From an uncultured Bacilli bacterium (GTDB lineage Bacteria > Bacillota_I > Bacilli_A > RF39 > UBA660), in NCBI GenBank assembly GCA_934149515.1, contig CAKPFD010000005.1:1-64000 (forward strand): a stretch of DNA of 64,000 nucleotides, read 5' to 3'. Both the position numbers and the translations under genes were made by a program. Positions 1-8,452 of the stretch are shown here, piece after piece. The notes under the pieces were generated by a model. The model did not search any database, had not been told where the DNA came from, and saw only the letters and a program-made list of their open reading frames with translations. Numbering within the stretch: the stretch's first letter is position 1; every line of letters begins with the position of its first letter.

Positions 1-2
1 AA

Positions 3-866
3 ACAAGAAAACAAGAAATAACAGAGCAAGAATATGATTCATTATCAGATGATGAAAAAAGATTTTATCAAAGAAAATTAACAAAGCAAGGTAACTATAC
101 GCTTCAAAAAGTTGCTTCAGCTGCTGGAATTAAATTAAAAACAATAGAAGGTAATATTGAATTTAAAAATGTCTCTTATTCATATAATGAAGAAAAATAT
201 ATAATCAATGATTTATCACTTAAAATTAATAAAAATTCATCTATTGCATTAGTTGGAGAATCGGGATCGGGTAAATCAACAATAGTAAAATTAATTATGG
301 GATTGATGAAATATAAAAAAGGAAATATATTGATTGATGACAAAGAGTTATCTGAACTTAACTTAAATTCATTTTATGATAATGTAACTTACGTTTCACA
401 AGAAGCACCTATATTTGATGGAACATTAAGAGAAAACTTAATATTTGATAAAAGAATTTCAGATGAAAAAATATTAAAAGTGTTAAGTCTAGTTTTTTTA
501 GATAAATTTTATGAGAAACTTGAAAATGGTTTAGACACAGAACTTGGTGAAAAAGGTGTAAGGATGTCTGGAGGAGAAAGACAAAGAGTTGCACTAGCAA
601 GATTATTTTTTGATGATTCTAAAATAATTATTTTAGATGAAGCAACAAGTGCAATGGATAATATAACAGAAAAACAAGTTATGGAAAATGTTGTTAAACA
701 ATTAAATAATAAAACTTTAATTGTAATAGCTCATAGACTAGAAACAATTAAAGATGTAGATAAAATATATGTTTTATCTGATGGCATTATCCAAGAACAA
801 GGAAAATATGATGAATTACTTGATAAAAACGGATATTTTACAAAATTGTATAAATCAGCAAAATAA
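3..866 (+). CDS. ABC exporter, C-terminal ATPase part (5' truncated by window edge)
   Basis: The reading frame is open from the window edge, so the ATG at 297 is internal and the true start lies outside. The visible part is a nucleotide-binding domain: Walker A GESGSGKST near 258-284, a Q-loop region (YVSQEAPIFDGTLREN), the ABC signature MSGGERQRVALARL, Walker B IIILDEATSAMD and the switch histidine in VIAHRLETI. The roughly 55 residues before the domain look like the linker of a fused membrane-ATPase exporter half-transporter; the membrane part is not visible. Such proteins drive ATP-dependent export across the cytoplasmic membrane, and the substrate cannot be read here. A factor-independent terminator follows at 954-980. 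Family assignment is secure; exporter subtype is inferred. Confidence 0.9.
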   Translation, partial: TRKQEITEQEYDSLSDDEKRFYQRKLTKQGNYTLQKVASAAGIKLKTIEGNIEFKNVSYSYNEEKYIINDLSLKINKNSSIALVGESGSGKSTIVKLIMGLMKYKKGNILIDDKELSELNLNSFYDNVTYVSQEAPIFDGTLRENLIFDKRISDEKILKVLSLVFLDKFYEKLENGLDTELGEKGVRMSGGERQRVALARLFFDDSKIIILDEATSAMDNITEKQVMENVVKQLNNKTLIVIAHRLETIKDVDKIYVLSDGIIQEQGKYDELLDKNGYFTKLYKSAK

Positions 867-953
867 AAGTGAATATAATCTTTTGAGTCCAGGAAACTAC
901 ATCATAGATTTTGATGTTGCAATAATTAATTATTAATAAATAATATAATTTTA

Positions 954-980
954 GGCGGATAAGAACAAAATCCGTCTTTT
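954..980 (+). terminator. Terminator after the ABC exporter gene
   Basis: GGCGGAT (954-960) pairs with ATCCGTC (970-976) with one G-U pair, followed by TTTT. It lies directly upstream of the first copy of the duplicated rbgA promoter. Confidence 0.7.
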
Positions 981-981
981 A

Positions 982-1053
982 TATGCTATAATTGAGTAGA
1001 TTTAAATCTTTAAGGAGTGATTTTATGAACGAAAATAAAACTAATATTAACTG
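982..1053 (+). repeat. 72-bp direct repeat, copy A (duplicated rbgA promoter and start)
   Basis: This stretch is identical to 1978-2049 at 71 of 72 positions (one T/A difference). It includes a TATAAT box (987-992), the AAGGAG ribosome site and the first nine codons of rbgA. After position 1053 the sequence diverges completely. It is a truncated duplicate left next to the inserted kinase cassette. Confidence 0.95.
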
Positions 1054-1099
1054 TCTGACAACAGTTTTTCCCATACTCCTTAAAAACTCCGTAAAATAA
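1025..1099 (+). pseudogene. Truncated 5' fragment of rbgA
   Basis: The ATG at 1025 starts the same first nine codons as rbgA (M-N-E-N-K-T-N-I-N). The frame then runs through foreign sequence to a TAA at 1097-1099, giving a 24-residue product with no GTPase motif. It keeps its own promoter and ribosome site. The intact gene starts at 2021. Confidence 0.8.
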
Positions 1100-1125
1100 G
1101 GAAAAATAAAGGATTTGATATTACA

Positions 1126-1153
1126 CGTTTTTTACAAAAAAAGCGTTTTTTTA
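1126..1153 (+). terminator. Terminator-like hairpin inside the inserted segment
   Basis: CGTTTTTT is followed after two bases by AAAAAAAGCG and a run of seven T. It would stop transcripts started at the duplicated rbgA promoter. The 867-1284 gap otherwise holds the terminator at 954-980, repeat copy A and two copies of a TGAYAAC...TCCCAT motif; no further gene is visible. Confidence 0.5.
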
Positions 1154-1284
1154 TGCATTTTTTAAAAATTTAAGGATTTTTATATGAATAATGCAATAAG
1201 AATTATTGAACTGATAACGACATCCCATACCTGTTTTCTAAAATAGGAAAATAGTGTATAATTATAATTGAAAGAAGTGATGAT

Positions 1285-1869
1285 ATGAAAGATTTTATAT
1301 TTATTATTGGGCCAAGTGGTGTTGGTAAAACAACATTAGCAAAAGAATTATATAAGCATTATAATGGAGTATACTTTGAACAAAATATGATACCTGAATT
1401 TGGAATACCTGAGAATGTTGATGAAGGAAAGTATGAAGAAGAAAACATGTGGAATTGCTCATTAAAAATTTTAGAATATTTTTATAGTCAAGGAATAAAA
1501 AATATTATTGCTTTAGATTTTAATGATTTGAGAACAAGAGAAATTCCAACTATATTTAAAGGAAGAAATTTTATTACTTTGAAATTAATTTCAACTGACT
1601 TTGAACAAAATAAAAATCAAATGCTAGAACGTGGTGAAAATGGTTTGGTTGATTTAGAACTATTAGAAAATTCGACTAGAAAAATTATGAATAGAGATTT
1701 ATTACCAAATGAAGTATTATTGGATGTTGCAAATAAATCTAAAGAAGAAGTTTTAAAAGAAGCAATTTCTTTAATAGATAGTTATCAATCATTATTAGAA
1801 TATGATTACCAAGAACCATCAAGAGAATTATTTTATTCATGGGTTCAGAGTGATGGGTTAAGAAAATAA
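1285..1869 (+). CDS. P-loop kinase / AAA-type NTPase (inserted cassette gene)
   Basis: The 194-residue protein opens with a Walker A motif, IGPSGVGKTTLAKELY, at residues 8-23, as in small-molecule and nucleotide kinases. No second diagnostic motif is clear; FIIALDF-like beta strands near residue 70-80 may carry the Walker B acid. A GAAAGAAGTGATG ribosome site precedes the ATG. It is the only gene between the two copies of the rbgA promoter repeat and is flanked by TGAYAAC motifs, so it is probably an acquired one-gene cassette. Substrate unknown. Confidence 0.75.
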   Translation: MKDFIFIIGPSGVGKTTLAKELYKHYNGVYFEQNMIPEFGIPENVDEGKYEEENMWNCSLKILEYFYSQGIKNIIALDFNDLRTREIPTIFKGRNFITLKLISTDFEQNKNQMLERGENGLVDLELLENSTRKIMNRDLLPNEVLLDVANKSKEEVLKEAISLIDSYQSLLEYDYQEPSRELFYSWVQSDGLRK

Positions 1870-1947
1870 CATTTGCCATGTGACCGGGAAAGGTAATGAT
1901 AAAAGTTTGATAACAGTTTATCCCATGCCATAAAACATATTTAAATT

Positions 1948-1979
1948 AAAGCATATGAGTTTAAAATATGCTTTTTTTA
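1948..1979 (+). terminator. Terminator after the kinase cassette
   Basis: AAAGCATAT (1948-1956) pairs with ATATGCTTT (1966-1974), followed by a T-run, just before the rbgA promoter. Confidence 0.75.
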
Positions 1980-2049
1980 TGCTATAATTGAGTAGATTTA
2001 AAACTTTAAGGAGTGATTTTATGAACGAAAATAAAACTAATATTAACTG
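1978..2049 (+). repeat. 72-bp direct repeat, copy B (functional rbgA promoter and start)
   Basis: Matches 982-1053 at 71 of 72 positions. It holds TATAAT at 1983-1988, the AAGGAG ribosome site and the first codons of the intact rbgA. Confidence 0.95.
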
Positions 2050-2884
2050 GTACCCAGGCCACATGGCTAAAGCCAAAAGAGAAATGAAAGAAAAGATGAA
2101 TTTAATTGACATCGTATATGAAGTGATCGATGCTAGAATGCCATTATCCTCAAAAATAGTAGATATCGATGAAATCATCAAAGAAAAACCAAGAATATTA
2201 TTGATGACAAAATATGATTTATGTGATCAGGTTGAAACAGATAAAATCAAGGACTATTATGAACAACAAGGATATCAAGTTATTCCACTAGATTTAGCTA
2301 AAGGAACAAATGTTAATACTATCTTTACCAAAAGTGAGATTATTTTACAACAATTAAATGAAAAAAGAGCCAACAAGGGATTGAAACCACGTAATTTGCG
2401 AGCCTTAATTATTGGTGTACCTAACGTTGGTAAAAGTACCTTGATCAATCGCCTTGTTGGCAAAAAAGCAGTTCAAGTTGGAAATCGTCCTGGTGTAACC
2501 AAAAGTTTAGGTTGGATTCGTATTAACAAAAATATTGATTTACTAGATACCCCAGGAATTTTATGGCCTAAATTAGAAAATCAAGAACATGCTTATACAT
2601 TAGCTTTATTATCATCTATTAAAGAAGAAATTCTAAATCAACAAGACTTAGCTATTTTTGCTTTAAATAAATTACAGCTACTATATAGCGAAAAATTAAA
2701 AAAACGTTATGATTTAACAGATGAGCAATTACAAGACCTTGAAAAAACACTACAAGCTATTGCAACAAAAAGAGGTGCTATTAAAAAAGGGAATCAAATA
2801 GATGAAGAAAAAGTCTATCAAATTATCTTACAAGACTTAAAAAACAATGCCTTTGGAGCTCTAACACTTGATAGATTATCCTAA
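2021..2884 (+). CDS. rbgA: Ribosome biogenesis GTPase RbgA (YlqF)
   Basis: The protein (287 aa) is a circularly permuted GTPase acting in late assembly of the 50S subunit. It starts N-I-N-W-Y-P-G-H-M-A-K-A-K-R, typical of the family. The G4 motif TKYDL precedes the G1 P-loop GVPNVGKSTLIN, and DTPGILWPK (G3) comes last, the permuted order. The start at 2021 has AAGGAG upstream; an upstream TTG at 1988 in the same frame has no ribosome site and is rejected. Promoter and first nine codons are duplicated at 982-1053. Confidence 0.95.
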   Translation: MNENKTNINWYPGHMAKAKREMKEKMNLIDIVYEVIDARMPLSSKIVDIDEIIKEKPRILLMTKYDLCDQVETDKIKDYYEQQGYQVIPLDLAKGTNVNTIFTKSEIILQQLNEKRANKGLKPRNLRALIIGVPNVGKSTLINRLVGKKAVQVGNRPGVTKSLGWIRINKNIDLLDTPGILWPKLENQEHAYTLALLSSIKEEILNQQDLAIFALNKLQLLYSEKLKKRYDLTDEQLQDLEKTLQAIATKRGAIKKGNQIDEEKVYQIILQDLKNNAFGALTLDRLS

Positions 2885-2887
2885 CAC

Positions 2888-2930
2888 AAAAAAAGAAATG
2901 TGCGTGTACACTATCCACATTTCTTTTTTT
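2888..2930. terminator. Bidirectional terminator between rbgA and rpsT
   Basis: A 15-bp perfect stem (2888-2902 with 2916-2930) has an A-run on one side and a T-run on the other, so it can end both convergent genes. It overlaps the rpsT stop codon by two bases. Confidence 0.85.
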
Positions 2931-3192
2931 AGTCTAATTGATTAACTGCTTTAGTTAGTCTTGATTTTAAACGAGCAGCTTTGTTTTGATGAACAAGTCC
3001 ACTAGTACAAGCCTTATCAACTCTTTGTAATGCAATATTTAACTTAGTAGCAGCTTCTTCTTTATTACCAGCTTTAATAGCTTTTTCGCAATTTTTGATC
3101 GCTGTTCTCATGCTAGAAGTAACAAGTGTATTAACAGTTTGCTTTTTAGCATTGCTACGAACTCTTTTCTTTGCACTTTGAATATTTGGCAT
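2929..3192 (-). CDS. rpsT: 30S ribosomal protein S20
   Basis: A lysine/arginine-rich 87-residue protein beginning M-P-N-I-Q-S-A-K-K-R, typical of S20, which binds 16S rRNA in the 30S body. The start is set at 3192, where GAGGTG lies six bases upstream; an upstream GTG at 3201 would place the ribosome site inside the gene. The position next to gpr, spoIIP and lepA matches the order seen in many spore-forming Bacillota. Confidence 0.95.
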   Translation of the reverse strand: MPNIQSAKKRVRSNAKKQTVNTLVTSSMRTAIKNCEKAIKAGNKEEAATKLNIALQRVDKACTSGLVHQNKAARLKSRLTKAVNQLD

Positions 3193-3306
3193 ATATTTCA
3201 CCTCACTTTTGTAAACAAATCTATTCTACCAAAAAAAACACTCTTTTGCAAACATTTTTCATAGGAAATCATAATTTTGCACAAACTAAAAACGGTGAGA
3301 AACAAT

Positions 3307-4332
3307 ATGAAACACGAAATAGATTTAAGTAAATATCAAACAAGAACAGACTTGATAACTGAAACCATTAAAGAAGATACAAATGCAACAAGTTATCACA
3401 AAGAAATCGAACAACAAAATGGAATTACCATTGAAACACTTTATTTAACTAAAGAAGCAGAAGAAATTCTTCACAAAAAAGAAGGCATCTATAAAACAAT
3501 TTTTTTTGAAGATGTTACCGATGAGACTAATCAAAACAACGTTCAACAAGCCTTTGAAAAAGCCATACAAGACATATTACAAAAAGAAAAAATCAAAAGT
3601 GATGCAACTTGCCTAGTAATAGGACTTGGTAATCGCAAAGCAACACCAGATGCTTTAGGTCCCCTTACAGTAGATCAAATAACTATTACAAGACATCTTT
3701 ATACCTTAGGTTTAGCAGATGAAACATATCGAAATGTAGCAGCGATTGCTCCTGGTGTAATGGGTACAACAGGTATCGAAACAAAAGACATCATACTAGG
3801 GCTACTACAACAGATAAAGCCAGACTTTTTAATTGCCATTGATGCTTTAGCAGCAGGATCCATCGCAAGAATCCATAAAACCATTCAAATCACAAACACT
3901 GGAATTCACCCAGGAAGTGGTATTGGTAATAATCGCCAAGAACTAAGTAAAGATACCATTCATATTCCTGTCATTGCCATTGGAATTCCAACAGTAGTAG
4001 ATGCTGTAACCATTGTTAGTAATACCATTAGCTATCTATTTGAACATCTAACTTATGAAAAAGAACATCAAAACGATGCTACTTTAAAATTTATCACACC
4101 ATACCAGCAAAAAAAACATCCGCAAAAAGATAATTTAACTCAAGAAGAAAAAGAAAAAGTACTAGGACAAGTCGGTATGTTAGATGAAACTACTACCAAA
4201 CAATTAATTGCAGAAGTCTTAATGCCATTAGGATATAATCTCATAGTAACTCCCAAAGAAATTGATTTATTAATCGATAAACTATCCCAACTTTTAGCAA
4301 AAGGCTTAAATAAAACACTTCATCAACACTAA
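3307..4332 (+). CDS. gpr: Germination protease GPR
   Basis: A 341-residue protein of the GPR family, the spore-specific aspartate-type protease that degrades small acid-soluble proteins at germination. The N-terminus has the prosequence region Y-Q-T-R-T-D-L. The central part carries LVIGLGNRKATPDALGP, IAPGVMGTTGIET, LIAIDALAAGS and HPGSGIGNNR, all conserved family blocks. The ATG at 3307 with GGTGAG upstream is preferred over a TTG at 3277. spoIIP follows, the usual pairing. It shows that this lineage makes, or recently made, spores. Confidence 0.95.
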   Translation: MKHEIDLSKYQTRTDLITETIKEDTNATSYHKEIEQQNGITIETLYLTKEAEEILHKKEGIYKTIFFEDVTDETNQNNVQQAFEKAIQDILQKEKIKSDATCLVIGLGNRKATPDALGPLTVDQITITRHLYTLGLADETYRNVAAIAPGVMGTTGIETKDIILGLLQQIKPDFLIAIDALAAGSIARIHKTIQITNTGIHPGSGIGNNRQELSKDTIHIPVIAIGIPTVVDAVTIVSNTISYLFEHLTYEKEHQNDATLKFITPYQQKKHPQKDNLTQEEKEKVLGQVGMLDETTTKQLIAEVLMPLGYNLIVTPKEIDLLIDKLSQLLAKGLNKTLHQH

Positions 4333-4390
4333 TTCGACAGGATAAATCATTTCCTTATGTTATTTTATAGAAAAAGGAGAAGAAAATAAG

Positions 4391-5356
4391 ATGAAGAAAC
4401 GATTTATAGCCAAAAAAAAGATCAAAAAACATCATTTTAAACAATATTGTCTTATTTTTTGTCTAATAGCTTCTTGTTTTTTGACTATTCGCCTTTTAGC
4501 ACACTTTACTTTAAACACTTCTCAAGTTGATTTTCTTACCTTTTTACTAGAAAACCAAAATGCTTTTATGAAAAATACCCGTTCTAATTATAGCTATTTT
4601 CATCAAGCCATCGCATCCATTATCGAATTTGATATCACCGATCCGCTACATGCCTTAAAAATGACAACTTCTAAAAAAACAAGCAGTGATGGAACCGAAG
4701 ATTCTACCAAACCAATTACCAAAATTGAATCTAAAGAAGTCACAAATCCAACAATTTATCTATATAACACCCATCAAACCGAAGAATACAAAGCTACCTC
4801 CTTTGCCGAATATAATGTTCAACCAAATGTCATGATGATAGATTATATCTTAAAAGAACAATTATCGAAAAAAAACTACCAAGTCTTCATTGAAGAAGAA
4901 AATGTTGCCAAGAAAAGAAGCGAACTAGGCTTAAATTATGCCGGAAGTTATCAAGTAACAAGAAAATTAATGGAACAAGCCAAGAAAAACTATCCAAGCC
5001 TAAATTACTTTATTGATCTACATCGAGACTCTATTTCCAAAAACAAAACAACCATTACCTACCAAGACACAACCTATGCTTCCATTTTATTTATCGTAGG
5101 ACTAGAAAATGAATCCTATCAAGAAAACCTAGACTTTACAACCAAAATTCATCAACGACTAAATCAAAAAATAAATGGTCTTAGTAAAGGAATTTATAAA
5201 AAAGAAGGACCAGGTGTCAACGGAGTATATAACCAAGACTTTTCCAACAGAACCATTTTAATAGAACTAGGAGGAATGGAAAATACGATTGATGAAGTAT
5301 ATCGAACTACAATTTTGTTAAGTGAAGTATTAGATGAGGTGATCCAAAATGACTAA
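4391..5356 (+). CDS. spoIIP: Stage II sporulation protein P (cell-wall hydrolase)
   Basis: The 321-residue protein has an N-terminal membrane segment (about residues 20-43), a variable linker and a C-terminal SpoIIP domain. Family motifs are IYLYNTHQTEEYK, FIDLHRDSI and ILIELGGMEN, which hold the metal ligands and catalytic glutamate. SpoIIP is the amidase/endopeptidase that, with SpoIID and SpoIIM, thins septal peptidoglycan during engulfment. An AAAAAGGAGAAG ribosome site precedes it. It overlaps the next ORF by eight bases, suggesting translational coupling. Confidence 0.93.
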   Translation: MKKRFIAKKKIKKHHFKQYCLIFCLIASCFLTIRLLAHFTLNTSQVDFLTFLLENQNAFMKNTRSNYSYFHQAIASIIEFDITDPLHALKMTTSKKTSSDGTEDSTKPITKIESKEVTNPTIYLYNTHQTEEYKATSFAEYNVQPNVMMIDYILKEQLSKKNYQVFIEEENVAKKRSELGLNYAGSYQVTRKLMEQAKKNYPSLNYFIDLHRDSISKNKTTITYQDTTYASILFIVGLENESYQENLDFTTKIHQRLNQKINGLSKGIYKKEGPGVNGVYNQDFSNRTILIELGGMENTIDEVYRTTILLSEVLDEVIQND

Positions 5357-5675
5357 AGATTCTATTGCAAGAGTTGTTTTCTTAATTCTTTTTTTCCTAT
5401 TTATGATTTTGTATTCCATGCAAGCAGCAGGTTATAACGAATATAGTCAAAATAGAAAGAAAATGTTAACAAATACCCAACTTCAACAATTCGAACAAGA
5501 TATTCAAAATGGCAAAGATGTCAGTATAGAACAATATTTAAAAAAACAAGAAAAACAATACAATAATGCTGTCTCTAAAGCAGGACTTAGTGTCTCTTAT
5601 GGTATTGAAAAAGCCTTTAATGACACAATGAATGCCTTATTTCAAATGTTAAGCGAAGCCATGGAACAAAAATAA
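5349..5675 (+). CDS. Small membrane-anchored protein coupled to spoIIP
   Basis: 108 residues with one N-terminal membrane segment (about residues 8-27), then a polar, glutamine- and lysine-rich helical region. GAGGTG lies before the ATG and the start overlaps the end of spoIIP by eight bases. No family recognised. The coupling suggests a role in sporulation or engulfment; this is inference from position only. Confidence 0.75.
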   Translation: MTKDSIARVVFLILFFLFMILYSMQAAGYNEYSQNRKKMLTNTQLQQFEQDIQNGKDVSIEQYLKKQEKQYNNAVSKAGLSVSYGIEKAFNDTMNALFQMLSEAMEQK

Positions 5676-5736
5676 TCCTTTTCAAAAACCTCACTTTGTG
5701 GTATAATATAACAGATTTTAAAAAGAGGGGATAAAA

Positions 5737-6540
5737 ATGGAATTATTACCAGATAGTTTTGAACATTTAGAAGTATTACAAGCCAAAGGAGCGAATGGAA
5801 TTCAATACTTAGATAAAGAAAAAGGGGTTTTATTAAAACGGTTTAAATCCTATGCACAACTAGAAGAAAGAGAAAAAATGCTAGATTATTTACTTCTATT
5901 TTCACCAATTAAAGGAAGTGGCTATCCAAAAGAAATTTTATCTATCAATGGAGAAACAGAAGGATATGTTAGTACTTACTTTGAAAATAGCACACCATTT
6001 AATAAAACAAACCATTTTTGTTTTTCTGAAAAAATAAAAGCTATGAAAGATGTAACCTTTCAATTGCAAGAAGTACATAAAAGGGGAATTATCTTTCATG
6101 ATATGAATAGTGCAAACCAATTAATCAATCAAAATGGTGGACATTTAGTAGATTTTGAAGATACTTATATACCAACAAGACGATATCCAGCTAGCGTCAA
6201 ATATTTTCTTTACTATAAAAAGAAATATTTAAAAACCAGCATGAAACAAGATCAAATTAAACAATATATCTCTAATATTGGCTTATTATATGATATCGAT
6301 TTAGAAAGTTACTTCTACAAACGAGGAAGTCTAGAAGAATTACCACAACTAGTAAAAGAAGAACCATCTCTTGCTGCTTTCTTACAAGAAAACATTGAAA
6401 AATTAGAAGATGAAAGTATAGATACACTTGATTATTTTACCGACTGGAAAGAAGATTTAAACGACGAACAAAAGCAAGCATACTATCGCCAAAAACTACA
6501 AGAAAACACTATATTAAAGCCATTGATCCTTAAAAAATAA
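5737..6540 (+). CDS. Protein-kinase-fold protein
   Basis: The 267-residue protein keeps key parts of the eukaryotic-like kinase fold. A likely ATP-binding lysine is K34 in VLLKRFK. The catalytic loop is IIFHDMNSANQLI (residues 118-130) with Asp and Asn in the usual spacing. DFED (139-142) stands in the DFG position, with the metal-binding Asp present and Gly replaced by Glu. No membrane segment is seen. It could phosphorylate a protein or a small molecule, or be a pseudokinase. A TATAAT-type promoter and AGAGGGG ribosome site precede it. Confidence 0.7.
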   Translation: MELLPDSFEHLEVLQAKGANGIQYLDKEKGVLLKRFKSYAQLEEREKMLDYLLLFSPIKGSGYPKEILSINGETEGYVSTYFENSTPFNKTNHFCFSEKIKAMKDVTFQLQEVHKRGIIFHDMNSANQLINQNGGHLVDFEDTYIPTRRYPASVKYFLYYKKKYLKTSMKQDQIKQYISNIGLLYDIDLESYFYKRGSLEELPQLVKEEPSLAAFLQENIEKLEDESIDTLDYFTDWKEDLNDEQKQAYYRQKLQENTILKPLILKK

Positions 6541-6588
6541 TCATTTTCTCTTCCTATATAATATGATATACTAATAGCGGTGATAGGA

Positions 6589-8388
6589 ATGACAAAACAA
6601 GAAAATATACGTAATTTTTCCATTATAGCACATATAGATCACGGAAAAAGCACCCTAGCTGATCGAATTTTAGAAAAAACAAATGCTGTATCAAAAAGAG
6701 AAATGAAAGCACAATTACTAGATAATATGGATATTGAAAGGGAACGTGGAATTACAATCAAATTGAATGCTGTGAACATTACCTATCAATATCAAAACGA
6801 ACAGTATTTACTCAACTTAATCGATACCCCTGGACATGTTGATTTTAGTTATGAAGTAAGCCGTAGTCTTGCTTCTTGTGAAGGGGCATTGTTAGTAGTA
6901 GATGCTGCCCAAGGAATAGAAGCACAAACCTTAGCAAACCTATATTTAGCACTAGATAACCATTTAACCATTATTCCAGTGATTAATAAAATAGATCTAC
7001 CAAATGCTGATATTGAAAAAGTAACTGAAGAACTAGAAAACTTAGGATTCACCAAAGAAGAAATTATTTTAACAAGCGCTAAAACCGGTGTTGGCATCGA
7101 AGACTTATTAAAAGCTATCATCGAAAGGATACCATCACCAAAAGGAAATGCTAAAGCACCATTACGTGCCCTTATTTTTGATAGTATTTTTGATTCTTAT
7201 AAAGGTGTACTAACAGCAATTAGAGTAGTAGATGGCGCTATAAAAAAAGGCGATACTATCTATCTATTAGAAAGTAAAGCATCTTATGAAGTATTAGCAA
7301 TTTATCTTAACACACCAAAAGAAGAAGAAACAACCATCTTACAAACTGGACAAGTAGGCTATATTTATGCATCCATTAAAAGTGTTGCCGATGTTCATGT
7401 CGGAGATACCATTACAACTTTAAAAGAAAAAGATACGATTATTCCATTACCAGGTTACAAACCAATGAAAAGTGTCGTTTATTGTGGTTTATATCCAATT
7501 GAAACAAGTAAGTTTGAAGCATTAAGAGAAGCAATTGGTAAATTACAACTAAATGATGCTGCGCTAACTTTTGAACCAGAAACCTCACTAGCTTTAGGGT
7601 TTGGTTTCCGTTGCGGTTTTTTAGGTTTGTTACACATGGAAATTACAATCGAAAGGATTGAAAGAGAATTTGGAATCGATTTAATAGGAACAACACCATC
7701 AGTAATTTATCAAGTTTTGTTACAAGATAACACCATCTTAGAATTAGATGCACCAAACAAAATGCCAGATAAAACTAAGATCAAAGAAATCAAAGAACCA
7801 TTTGTAAAAGCTCACATCTACGTACCAAAAGATTATATTGGACCCATAATGGAGTTAACAACCGATAAACGTGGCGCTTTTTTAAATATGAGTTACCTAG
7901 ATGAAAAAAGAGTTTGTCTAGACTATGAAATACCATTATCAGAAATTGTATATGACTTTTTTGATCGTCTAAAATCAATTACCAAAGGTTACGCTTCTTT
8001 CGATTATGAAATCGTCGGCTACAAACCAAGTAAATTAGTAAAATTAGATATCTTGCTAAACGGTGAATTAATCGATGCTCTAAGTGTCATCGTCCATCAA
8101 GATATCGCTTACAAAAGAGGAAGAGAAATTGTAGAAAAACTAAAAGAAGTCATTCCACGACAACTATTTGAAGTACCAATCCAAGCAAGCATTGGTGCCA
8201 AAGTCATTGCAAGAGCAGATATCAAAGCCATGCGCAAAAACGTATTAGCAAAATGTTATGGTGGAGATATCACCAGAAAGAAAAAATTACTAGAAAAGCA
8301 AAAAGAAGGAAAGAAAAAAATGAAACAAATCGGTTCTGTATCCATTCCTCAAGAAGCTTTTTTAAGTGTACTATCCCAAGGAAAGTAA
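6589..8388 (+). CDS. lepA: Elongation factor 4 (LepA)
   Basis: 599 residues, the normal LepA length. The N-terminus has the GTPase P-loop AHIDHGKSTLADRI, the switch region RGITIKLNAV, DTPGHVDF (G3) and NKIDLP (G4). The C-terminal part contains the LepA-specific region with many basic residues near the end. LepA is a ribosomal GTPase involved in translation under stress and in initiation or assembly. The ATG at 6589 is chosen because GGTGA sits just upstream; a GTG at 6580 is the alternative. It follows the spore genes as in many spore-formers. Confidence 0.96.
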   Translation: MTKQENIRNFSIIAHIDHGKSTLADRILEKTNAVSKREMKAQLLDNMDIERERGITIKLNAVNITYQYQNEQYLLNLIDTPGHVDFSYEVSRSLASCEGALLVVDAAQGIEAQTLANLYLALDNHLTIIPVINKIDLPNADIEKVTEELENLGFTKEEIILTSAKTGVGIEDLLKAIIERIPSPKGNAKAPLRALIFDSIFDSYKGVLTAIRVVDGAIKKGDTIYLLESKASYEVLAIYLNTPKEEETTILQTGQVGYIYASIKSVADVHVGDTITTLKEKDTIIPLPGYKPMKSVVYCGLYPIETSKFEALREAIGKLQLNDAALTFEPETSLALGFGFRCGFLGLLHMEITIERIEREFGIDLIGTTPSVIYQVLLQDNTILELDAPNKMPDKTKIKEIKEPFVKAHIYVPKDYIGPIMELTTDKRGAFLNMSYLDEKRVCLDYEIPLSEIVYDFFDRLKSITKGYASFDYEIVGYKPSKLVKLDILLNGELIDALSVIVHQDIAYKRGREIVEKLKEVIPRQLFEVPIQASIGAKVIARADIKAMRKNVLAKCYGGDITRKKKLLEKQKEGKKKMKQIGSVSIPQEAFLSVLSQGK

Positions 8389-8452
8389 AACATTGCTTTC
8401 TTTTTTTTATAAATTCTGTTAAAATGAATACAGTAGAAAGCGGTGTCAGTGT

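Larger units (their letters stand above)
1054..1929 (+). repeat. Three copies of a TGAYAAC-N5/6-TCCCAT motif bracketing the kinase gene
   Basis: Related motifs lie at 1054-1079, 1211-1233 and 1906-1929. The first begins exactly where repeat copy A ends. The third lies between the kinase stop codon and the terminator in front of rbgA repeat copy B. The shared core is TGA(C/T)AAC(A/G), five to six bases, then TCCCAT(A/G)C. Placement at both edges of the inserted segment suggests recombination or attachment sites, but that is inference; no recombinase is visible. Confidence 0.55.

Noticed and set aside
1054..1929. Integron-type attC sites around the kinase cassette
   Set aside because: The motifs do not fit the RYYYAAC/GTTRRRY core and no integrase is seen.
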